Assembly (NCBI GenBank): GCA_021828635.1
Contig: JAJZEJ010000287.1
Coordinates: 1 to 5,565, forward strand
DNA from: Chloroflexota bacterium
Lineage (GTDB): Bacteria; Chloroflexota; Ktedonobacteria; Ktedonobacterales; Ktedonobacteraceae
Reading direction: 5' to 3'
Length of the DNA stretch: 5,565 nucleotides
The notes beneath the pieces were generated by a model. That model had not been told where the DNA came from and made no database searches. It was given only the letters and a program-made list of their open reading frames with translations. Shown here piece after piece: positions 1-5,150 of the stretch. Made by a program: the position numbers and the translations under genes. Position 1 is the first letter of the stretch. Every line of letters begins with the position of its first letter.

Positions 1-1
1 G

Positions 2-331
2 GTACGTGGTGGAGGCTTGATTGCCCCTTCCATGCTAGAAACGCTCACGGCTCAGATAGATGCGCAAGACCTGGCTGGTACGCTAGGAACGGCAACTCGC
101 TACATTAAATTGGGCTACGATGTGCGGGCGCTCTTCGCCACTATCGCAGTGGGGGCGGCTCACAGCGATCCCACCAGTGATAAGGGCCACACCATGCAAA
201 TTGTGCAGGCCGCAAGCGAGGAATATATGGCCTGGCCCACACGTCTCAGCGAGACCAGCCCGGAGCCATTTCTCGCCATCGCGCTTCGTGCCGTCACATT
301 CTCTCCACGTCGCGCTTCTTCTGGCTTGTAA
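2..331 (+). CDS. C-terminal fragment of an unrecognised, probably helical protein (5' end outside window)
   Basis: The frame is open from the first bases and ends at a TAA (329-331), giving about 109 residues. A TTG at 17 could be read as a start, but no ribosome binding site is visible before it and the reading frame continues upstream, so this is most simply the 3' end of a longer gene. The residues look like packed amphipathic helices (LETLTAQIDAQDLAGTLG, DVRALFATIAVGAAHSD), followed by a polar stretch with DKGHTMQIVQAASEEYMAWP. From memory this resembles helical C-terminal regions of some bacterial Rieske-type [2Fe-2S] proteins, but no Rieske cysteine/histidine motif lies in the visible part, so no function is assigned. 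The stop codon lies in the loop of a hairpin (307-349). The overlapping minus-strand frame (83-466) has no domain-like composition and is judged a shadow. Confidence 0.55.
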   Translation, partial: VRGGGLIAPSMLETLTAQIDAQDLAGTLGTATRYIKLGYDVRALFATIAVGAAHSDPTSDKGHTMQIVQAASEEYMAWPTRLSETSPEPFLAIALRAVTFSPRRASSGL

Positions 332-349
332 GCAGAAGAAGCGCGATGT
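307..349 (+). terminator. Strong hairpin around the stop codon, possible terminator or mRNA 3' stabiliser
   Basis: CGCGCTTCTTCTG (311-323) is perfectly complementary to CAGAAGAAGCGCG (333-345). The pairing extends outward to 307/349 with one G-U pair, giving a 17-bp stem and a 9-nt loop that contains the TAA stop of the preceding gene. No T-run follows (the next bases are ATGTAGGG), so it is not a canonical intrinsic terminator. It could protect the 3' end of the message or act with Rho. The stem itself is directly visible; its role is inferred. Confidence 0.55.
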
Positions 350-477
350 AGGGACCGATGTATCGCATCCGAACCTGGTGTTCGTGTGATCCTCGTAGAT
401 AGATGCGATTCCTAACGAGATTAACCCATGATTTCGACACGAAGAACAGGTTTGGACACGATACATCGGTCCCTACA
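347..477. repeat. Long imperfect palindrome with perfect 19-bp terminal inverted repeats (MITE/REP-like)
   Basis: TGTAGGGACCGATGTATCG (347-365) is the exact reverse complement of CGATACATCGGTCCCTACA (459-477). The symmetry continues inward: 369-386 matches the reverse complement of 438-455 at 15 of 18 positions, so the arms 347-386 and 438-477 agree at about 35 of 40 positions. The middle (387-437) holds a smaller CTCGT/ACGAG pair. It contains no ORF of coding character. The structure fits a non-autonomous, hairpin-forming interspersed element of the REP or MITE type. No target-site duplication was obvious at the ends. Its left end overlaps the hairpin at 307-349 by three bases, so the two folds compete slightly. 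Confidence 0.65.
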
Positions 478-547
478 GCATCAGTATGATTTTTTGTTTT
501 ATTTCTTAACTCTGTGCGGACGGGGTATCCTTCGCAGGTATCTTGCC

Positions 548-576
548 TTGCGGTCGCCCTGCTCCGTCTTTATATT
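548..576 (+). promoter_or_regulatory. Possible sigma70-type promoter for the family 5 binding protein gene
   Basis: TTGCGG (548-553) and TATATT (571-576) are separated by 17 bp and lie about 25 bp before the chosen start codon at 601. The -10 box matches the consensus at five of six positions, but the -35 box at only three. The -10 sits in an AT-rich TATAT-TTTT-ATATA inverted repeat (571-584), so the match could be due to composition. A transcript from here would have a very short leader of about 15-20 nt. Confidence 0.3.
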
Positions 577-600
577 TTTATATATCGGAGAGTTTATCAT

Positions 601-2313
601 ATGTTTCTACAAACCAGGCATGCAACAATATTCTTTTCATTTATTATTTGCCTATTACCCTTGCTACTTACTTCTTGCAATCTTTTCAACGGCAATATTC
701 AGCCAGTGAAAGCGCCATTGAGCCAGCAGACATATACTCTACCGGAAATTGGCATCTCTAACCTTGACACTCTTGATCCGGCACTGGCCCATGATAGCGC
801 CTCGATGAACGCCGTACAAATGCTCTTCACGGGTCTAGTTTCCTATAACGATAAGTTACAGCTACAAGGGCAGCTTGCCGCCTCATGGGATGTCAGTTCC
901 GATGGCATGACCTGGACGTTCCATCTCAAACCCAATCTGACCTTCAGCGATGGCACGCCCCTCACCTCTGCCGATGTCGCCTATAGCCTTGATCGCGCTC
1001 TGCAACCAACAACGCAATCAACAACAGCGCCAATCTATCTGGGACTCATTAAGGACACGAGCAAGCTACTAAATGGTCAAATTGCTACCCTCATCGGCGA
1101 TAGCATCACCACGCCCGACGCCAGCACGGTCGTCATTCAGATTAGCCAACCAGCAGCATACTTTCCCGCCATGCTGACCTATACCTGTGCTGATGTTGTC
1201 GAAAAGAGCATGCTCACGACGTATGGCAAAAATTTCACCGCCCATCTCACGCAAGGTGGTAGTTCCGGCCCTTTCCGTCTGGCACGCTACGTCTCCGGCC
1301 ACGAGATCGAATTTGTACCCAATCAGCACTATTATGATGCCAAACCTCAGTTACAGCATGTCTATTTCGTGTTTTATGCCAACGCCAGCGACGCCTTTCT
1401 TGCCTATCAGGCCGACAAAGTAGATATGACGGAAGTGCCTCTCTCTGATCTCTCTACCGCCAGACAACGCAACGATTTTCATCAAGTACCGTTAATGTGG
1501 ATTAACTACTACACAATGAACTACCTGACCAAACCCTTCGACAACATTTATATCCGTCAGGCATTCGAGCTAGCTATCGACAAACAAGCTATCGCCACAC
1601 AGGTCTGGCATGGTACAGCTATCCCCACCAACCACATTGTGCCGCAAGGCTTGCCCGGCTACAATCCTGACTTGACGGGGCCAGATGATACCAAAAGCCT
1701 GAGTGGCGATCCAAGCAAAGCACAAGCACTGCTCAAGCAGGGACTACAAGAAGAAGGTTATGGTAGCGTGTCACAATTGCCAACGATCACGCTGACTTAT
1801 GCATCAGGTGTAAGCAGTTTTAATCAGGAAGTTACCGCCTTAGTAGCGCGTTGGAAGAAAATACTCGGCATCACTGTTAAAACCAATCCCGTAAATTATA
1901 ATACGCTACTAGATAACGTGACAGCGGCAACGAATAACGCGCAGGGCATCCAATTCTGGGGGCTATCCTGGATCGGCGAATATCCCGATCTACACGATTG
2001 GCTGACACTCCAGTTCGATAAAGCTTCACCTAACAATAATATGAACTATGGGCAAAACCAGAGCGCCGATGCAACCCAACAACAGGCCACGCAACAGCAA
2101 ATGGAAACAGCTGATGCAAGTATGCAACCAGCCACTCGTACCTCGCTCTATCAGCAAAGTGAACAGCAACTGGTCAATGACGTAGCGTGGCTACCAATGG
2201 AGCAGGAGACAGATATCTTCTTGCGCACACCGCTCATCGTTGGCGTCGTCGATAATGGTCAGGGCGCTATTCCGCCTGACGATTGGTCGAAAATATATCG
2301 TGTGTTACCATAA
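601..2313 (+). CDS. Family 5 extracellular solute-binding lipoprotein (peptide/nickel-type ABC transporter)
   Basis: This 570-residue protein is the extracytoplasmic receptor of an ABC importer; the family binds oligopeptides, nickel chelates or related solutes. The ATG at 601 is chosen because GGAGAG (587-592) lies 8 nt before it and because residues 1-26 then form a proper lipoprotein signal (hydrophobic FFSFIICLLPLLLTSC, lipobox LTSC with Cys26). The frame opens earlier, from a GTG at 514, but that start lacks an SD and would bury the signal peptide. Family 5 hallmarks are ISNLDTLDPALA near residue 50, LAASWDVSSDGMTWTFHLKP and FSDGTPL (92-121), GSSGPFRLARY, NQHYYDAKP, and MNYLTKPFDNIYIRQAFELAIDK (306-328). 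Length is normal for the family. A Gln-rich patch with ATQQQ twice (491-500) is unusual. No permease or ATPase gene adjoins it, so it is an orphan within this window. Substrate cannot be told from sequence. No clear intrinsic terminator follows. Confidence 0.92.
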   Translation: MFLQTRHATIFFSFIICLLPLLLTSCNLFNGNIQPVKAPLSQQTYTLPEIGISNLDTLDPALAHDSASMNAVQMLFTGLVSYNDKLQLQGQLAASWDVSSDGMTWTFHLKPNLTFSDGTPLTSADVAYSLDRALQPTTQSTTAPIYLGLIKDTSKLLNGQIATLIGDSITTPDASTVVIQISQPAAYFPAMLTYTCADVVEKSMLTTYGKNFTAHLTQGGSSGPFRLARYVSGHEIEFVPNQHYYDAKPQLQHVYFVFYANASDAFLAYQADKVDMTEVPLSDLSTARQRNDFHQVPLMWINYYTMNYLTKPFDNIYIRQAFELAIDKQAIATQVWHGTAIPTNHIVPQGLPGYNPDLTGPDDTKSLSGDPSKAQALLKQGLQEEGYGSVSQLPTITLTYASGVSSFNQEVTALVARWKKILGITVKTNPVNYNTLLDNVTAATNNAQGIQFWGLSWIGEYPDLHDWLTLQFDKASPNNNMNYGQNQSADATQQQATQQQMETADASMQPATRTSLYQQSEQQLVNDVAWLPMEQETDIFLRTPLIVGVVDNGQGAIPPDDWSKIYRVLP

Positions 2314-2359
2314 ATTGTAGCGAATTTTAGAATTATCCAAAAACTCATTCCCAAACCAC

Positions 2360-2388
2360 TTGACAAACGCAAGAAAATATGGTTCACT
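2360..2388 (+). promoter_or_regulatory. Candidate promoter of the LacI-family regulator gene
   Basis: A perfect -35 hexamer TTGACA (2360-2365) is followed after 17 bp by TTCACT (2383-2388), a weak -10 with three of six consensus bases. Transcription would start near 2395, inside the tandem operator at 2393-2425, which is the usual geometry for repression. An alternative -10, TACAAT (2424-2429), has no good -35 at the right distance. The -35 assignment is good; the -10 is uncertain. Confidence 0.45.
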
Positions 2389-2392
2389 TGTC

Positions 2393-2425
2393 TTAGTAAC
2401 TCGTGTTAGTAACTCGTGTTAATTA
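2393..2425. promoter_or_regulatory. Tandem LacI-type operators made by a 13-bp direct repeat
   Basis: TTAGTAACTCGTG occurs twice head to tail (2393-2405 and 2406-2418), followed by a partial third copy (TTA-ATTAC). Each junction creates the inverted repeat TAAC-TCGT-GTTA (2397-2408 and 2410-2421), whose centre is a CpG. The first extends to TTAGTAACTCGTGTTAGTAA (2393-2412), nearly symmetric over 20 bp. CpG-centred palindromes are the hallmark of LacI/GalR operators, where the hinge-helix leucine inserts at the central CG. The two centres are 13 bp apart, just over one helical turn. The site lies 31 bp before a LacI-family gene, which supports autoregulation. The repeat is seen directly; binding is inferred. 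Confidence 0.65.
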
Positions 2426-2455
2426 CAATACATCTGTTCGTAGGAGAGATGCAGC

Positions 2456-3478
2456 GTGAGCAGTCAACCACGTAAACGGCCACCCACAATGTCTGATATT
2501 GCGCGTCTGGCAGAAGTTTCTCGGACGACAGTTTCTTTTGTCCTGAATAATCACGCATCTTCTGCTAGTATTCCTGCCGAAACGAAAGAACGCATCCTGG
2601 AGGCGGCGAAGCACCTTTCTTACCGCCCGAATCTGGCGGCGAAATCATTGCGTACTCATCAGAGCCATACTATTGGCTTCATCACTGATGAGATCGCTAC
2701 GACTCCATATGCAGTGAACATCATTCGAGGAGCGCAAGATGCCGCCTGGGCCAATGGGAAACTCTTGTTAATTGTCAACACTGGCTCGGATGCCGCTGTG
2801 GCGGAGACCGCGACTGAAATGCTGCTTGAGCGGCAAGTAGAGGGTATTATCTACGCTGCAATGTACCACCAGGAAGTTACATTACCAGCAAACATGTACG
2901 AAAGTTCTGTTGTATTGGTTGATTGCTTTAGCACTGATCGTGCTTTACCTTCAGTCGTGCCAAATGAGCTACAAGGTGGACAAACGGCAACCGAGGTGTT
3001 GTTGCAAAAAGGCCACCGGCGTATTGGCTTTATTAACAATATTGATCCTATCCCTGCCACCTTCGGACGCTTGGAAGGATACAAACAGGCATTAAAAGCA
3101 TATGATGTTCCTTTCAATGAAGAGCTTGTGCGTGTATACCCTAGTCAAGTACAAGGAGGTTATCAGGGAACGATAGACTTAATGCAATTACGTGAACCTC
3201 CAACTGCGATTTTCTGCTTTTCGGATTTCGTGGCAATAGGTGCCTACGAAGCCCTACGGCAACTGAGGCTTTCCGTTCCCAATGATGTTGCCATCATTGG
3301 ATTTGATAACTACGAACTGATTGCCAGTAAGCTCTCCTTTTCCCTTTCCACGATAGAACTACCTCACTATGAGATGGGCAAATGGGCTGTAGAGTTTTTA
3401 CTCGAACATAGTGGTGAACCTCTACCGCCTGTCCAACACACCATTAATTGTCCTTATATCGAACGACAATCCGTTTAG
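2456..3478 (+). CDS. LacI/GalR-family transcriptional regulator
   Basis: This 340-residue protein is a DNA-binding repressor controlled by a sugar-like effector. The start is GTG at 2456, with AGGAGAG (2442-2448) about 8 nt upstream. An ATG at codon 12 would trim only the basic tail before the helix-turn-helix. The N-terminal HTH is TMSDIARLAEVSRTTVSFVLNN (about 11-32). The hinge is YRPNLAAKSLRT (56-67) with Leu65 at the minor-groove position, which fits CpG-centred operators. The periplasmic-binding-protein-like effector domain runs from about 70 to the end, with the characteristic GHRRIGFI, AIFCFSDFVAIGAYEALR, VPNDVAIIGFDNYELIASKLSFSLSTI and EMGKWAVEFLLE segments. Length is normal and no key part is missing. 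It lies between two binding-protein genes and upstream of a CUT1 sugar operon, so it most likely regulates sugar uptake and itself. The effector is unknown. Confidence 0.95.
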   Translation: MSSQPRKRPPTMSDIARLAEVSRTTVSFVLNNHASSASIPAETKERILEAAKHLSYRPNLAAKSLRTHQSHTIGFITDEIATTPYAVNIIRGAQDAAWANGKLLLIVNTGSDAAVAETATEMLLERQVEGIIYAAMYHQEVTLPANMYESSVVLVDCFSTDRALPSVVPNELQGGQTATEVLLQKGHRRIGFINNIDPIPATFGRLEGYKQALKAYDVPFNEELVRVYPSQVQGGYQGTIDLMQLREPPTAIFCFSDFVAIGAYEALRQLRLSVPNDVAIIGFDNYELIASKLSFSLSTIELPHYEMGKWAVEFLLEHSGEPLPPVQHTINCPYIERQSV

Positions 3479-3504
3479 CTGTTCAACCTTTTTCTTCCTT
3501 TAAG

Positions 3505-3528
3505 TAAGGAGGTGAGTCTATGCAGTAG
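3505..3528 (+). other. Perfect Shine-Dalgarno followed by a two-codon ORF (Met-Gln-stop)
   Basis: TAAGGAGGTGA (3505-3515) can pair along all 11 bases with the usual bacterial 16S rRNA 3' end. It is followed at ideal spacing by ATG CAG TAG (3520-3528). This is better than the ribosome binding site of any real gene in the window, yet it drives only two codons. It lies 26 nt after the repressor stop codon and about 245 nt before the sugar-binding protein start. It may be a regulatory minimal ORF or ribosome-binding element in the leader, a remnant of a decayed gene, or chance. Upstream TCCTT (3496-3500) could pair with AAGGA (3506-3510) and mask it. Confidence 0.4.
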
Positions 3529-3583
3529 TATATTTGGGACAGAGACAAAGAGTGACCTGAACCATTAGCAGGAACACACGATT

Positions 3584-3595
3584 AAATACGTATTT
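3584..3595. promoter_or_regulatory. Perfect 12-bp CpG-centred palindrome, candidate operator
   Basis: AAATACGTATTT is a perfect palindrome with a central CG, the symmetry type read by LacI-family repressors. It is not the same sequence as the TAACTCGTGTTA sites before the repressor gene (shared: A/T-rich arms and central CG), so it may be a variant site for the same regulator, a site for another one, or chance. Confidence 0.3.
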
Positions 3596-3596
3596 C

Positions 3597-3615
3597 TCTA
3601 TGTAAGGTACATAGA
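3597..3615. repeat. Short inverted repeat with 8-bp arms and 3-nt spacer
   Basis: TCTATGTA (3597-3604) and TACATAGA (3608-3615) are exact reverse complements around AGG. It directly follows the palindrome at 3584-3595. The symmetry could be a dimeric protein-binding site; the 3-nt loop and A/T-rich arms make it a poor terminator. Confidence 0.4.
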
Positions 3616-3771
3616 TTTCCTCGCAGTTTGGTATCTCTCATTGCTTCTGTCCTTTTTCAGGAGCTACGAAAGCCCCTTACATTAGGATGGTAGGTCTTAC
3701 TTAGTACGTGCTGTCCTGACAAGAGAATTTCCTACAAAAGGACATTTTCTGAACATTCAAGGAGGAAACAC

Positions 3772-5064
3772 ATGAAACTCAAAATGTCTGTCTTGGGTGC
3801 TGTGCTTGTCATATTGATGGGGTTTCTTGCAGCATGTGGGAGTAGCGTCCCAACAACCGCTGCCGGTGGTAAAACTGTCATCAGCCTGTGGACGCACTCT
3901 GCCGGCAATCCCCTGGAGATGGGCGCTCTTACGAAAGAGGTAGCGGCCTTTAATGCGGCGCACAGTCAGTATCAGGTTCAAATCCAATCATTCCCGCAGG
4001 CTTCCTACAACACCTCTGTCTCCGCTGCGGCGCTCGCCCATAAACTGCCGTGCCTCATGGATATGGATAATCCGACCGTTGCCAACTTCGCCTGGTCGGG
4101 ATACGTCCAACCGCTGCCGATCACCGCTGCTCAGGTGCAACAAATGGGTCTCTTAAATTCAGCGATTGGACGCTGGCAGGGGAAGATTTACGCGCTGGGC
4201 CAGTTTGATGTCGCCTTGACTATCTTTGCTCGTAAATCGGTCCTCGAAAAGTATAACATTCGCATCCCGACTCTGAGCCAGCCCTGGACACTGGATGAAT
4301 TCAACACTATCCTAGCGAAGCTAAAAGCGAGTGGGGCATTTCAGTATCCCCTGGACCTGGGAGCAGGAGGAACCGGTGAGTGGTGGCCGTATGCGTACTC
4401 GCCCATGCTGCAAAGCTTTGGTGGCGATTTGATTAATCGCAGCACTATGACCTCAGCAGATGGCATACTCAATGGTCCAGCGGCGGTGAAATGGGGCCAG
4501 TGGTTTCAGAGTCTGTTCAAGAACGGCTACGCAGACCGCAAACCGACCTCTAACCAGGGATTTTTGCAGGGGAAGGTTGCCCTTTGGTATGACGGGAGCT
4601 GGGATGCGGATAATGTGGTACAAAAGTATGGCAAAGATGCACTCTTCCTACCCACGGTAAACTTTGGCAACGGCCCGAAAATTGGCGGTGGCTCCTGGGA
4701 GTGGGGCATCAGCTCTACCTGCTCACAACAGGCATCGCAAGGAGCCTGGCAGTTTATTAAATCTCTTATGCAACCAGCGAACATTGCCTTGCTCGACAAC
4801 TCGACCGGGCTTATTCCCACAACCCCGGCTGCCGCTGCCCTGATGCCACGCTATGCTCCAGGTGGCCCATATCGCATCTTCTTTGACATGTTACAACAGT
4901 TTACGGTCATGCGCCCGGCCACACCGGCGTACCTGACAATCTCCAGCCAGTTTGAGCAAGCCGGCGAGGCGATCCGTGATGGCGCAAATGTGCAGACTGC
5001 CCTGGACAACGCGGTCAACGCCATTGACCAGAATATCCAGGCCCATAACAACTACCAACAGTAG
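3772..5064 (+). CDS. Family 1 extracellular solute-binding lipoprotein (CUT1-type sugar ABC transporter)
   Basis: This 430-residue protein is the extracytoplasmic receptor that delivers a carbohydrate to a MalF/MalG-type importer. The ATG at 3772 follows AAGGAGG (3759-3765) by 6 nt. Residues 1-22 are a lipoprotein signal (KLK, then a hydrophobic run ending in lipobox LAAC, Cys22), followed by a Ser/Thr/Ala linker. Family 1 features are VISLWTHSAGNPLE near residue 40, FNAAHSQYQVQIQSF, LPCLMDMDNPTVANFAWSGYVQPL (92 on), LGQFDVALTIFARKSVLEKY, FLQGKVALWYDGSW (264-277) and GGGSWEWGISSTCSQQASQGAWQFIKSLM (305 on). Cys94 and Cys317 are the only cysteines of the mature part besides the lipidated one and may form a disulfide. 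The permease gene follows 86 bp later, after a hairpin, which marks this as the first gene of a sugar-uptake operon. Substrate is not determinable; the Trp/aromatic-rich motifs fit a sugar or oligosaccharide. Confidence 0.93.
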   Translation: MKLKMSVLGAVLVILMGFLAACGSSVPTTAAGGKTVISLWTHSAGNPLEMGALTKEVAAFNAAHSQYQVQIQSFPQASYNTSVSAAALAHKLPCLMDMDNPTVANFAWSGYVQPLPITAAQVQQMGLLNSAIGRWQGKIYALGQFDVALTIFARKSVLEKYNIRIPTLSQPWTLDEFNTILAKLKASGAFQYPLDLGAGGTGEWWPYAYSPMLQSFGGDLINRSTMTSADGILNGPAAVKWGQWFQSLFKNGYADRKPTSNQGFLQGKVALWYDGSWDADNVVQKYGKDALFLPTVNFGNGPKIGGGSWEWGISSTCSQQASQGAWQFIKSLMQPANIALLDNSTGLIPTTPAAAALMPRYAPGGPYRIFFDMLQQFTVMRPATPAYLTISSQFEQAGEAIRDGANVQTALDNAVNAIDQNIQAHNNYQQ

Positions 5065-5082
5065 ACGTAGTGCGGCTGACAC

Positions 5083-5117
5083 ACTGGAAAGTGGAGAGGA
5101 ACGCTCTACTTTCCAGT
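5083..5117 (+). terminator. Intercistronic hairpin between binding-protein and permease genes
   Basis: CTGGAAAGTGGAG (5084-5096) pairs with CTCTACTTTCCAG (5104-5116) with one G-U pair, plus an outer A-T pair (5083/5117), around a 7-nt AGGAACG loop. It begins 19 nt after the stop codon of the binding-protein gene and ends 19 nt before the SD of the permease gene. No T-run follows, so it should not stop all transcription. Such stem-loops in binding-protein/permease operons are known to protect the upstream message and lower downstream expression, as between malE and malF. Confidence 0.65.
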
Positions 5118-5150
5118 ATTCACCTTCAAGCAGAAGAGGAGGCAATTGCC

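Larger units (their letters stand above)
3479..3771 (+). promoter_or_regulatory. 293-bp non-coding spacer before the sugar-uptake operon
   Basis: No ORF with a coding character is visible here. Besides the mini-ORF at 3520 it holds two short palindromes (3584-3595, 3597-3615) and two CTGTCCT copies (3647-3653, 3711-3717). Near the start codon, TGTCCT (3712-3717) can pair with AGGACA (3739-3744), and TTTCCT (3728-3733) can pair with AGGAAA (3763-3768), which overlaps the SD of the next gene. Promoter matches are weak (for example TTTTCA 3654-3659, 18 bp, TACATT 3678-3683), so I do not assign a start site. No known riboswitch class is recognised. Confidence 0.4.

Noticed and set aside
83..466. 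Minus-strand 127-residue ORF
   Set aside because: It is Cys/Arg-rich with no domain pattern, runs across the palindrome, and lies opposite a better coding frame.
507..516. TAACTC-T-GTG, resembling half of the LacI-type operator upstream of the family 5 binding protein gene
   Set aside because: It has an extra base at the centre and no matching second arm, so the symmetry needed for a dimer site is missing.
514..600. Upstream in-frame extension of the family 5 binding protein from GTG at 514
   Set aside because: It has no SD, and the added 29 residues would bury the lipoprotein signal. The ATG at 601 has GGAGAG at good spacing and gives a normal signal peptide.
2318..2335. AATT-TTAG-AATT after the family 5 binding protein stop as a terminator
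   Set aside because: The 4-bp A/T stem is too weak and has no following T-run.
2449..2475. Eight-codon ORF (MQREQSTT) overlapping the GTG start of the LacI-family gene out of frame
   Set aside because: Its ATG is only about 2 nt from the GGAG core, too close for efficient initiation, whereas the GTG at 2456 is well placed. It is probably chance.
3703..3712. AGTACGTGCT, a quasi-palindrome with central CG before the sugar-binding protein gene
   Set aside because: It has only 8 of 10 symmetric positions and little resemblance to TAACTCGTGTTA, so it is indistinguishable from chance.
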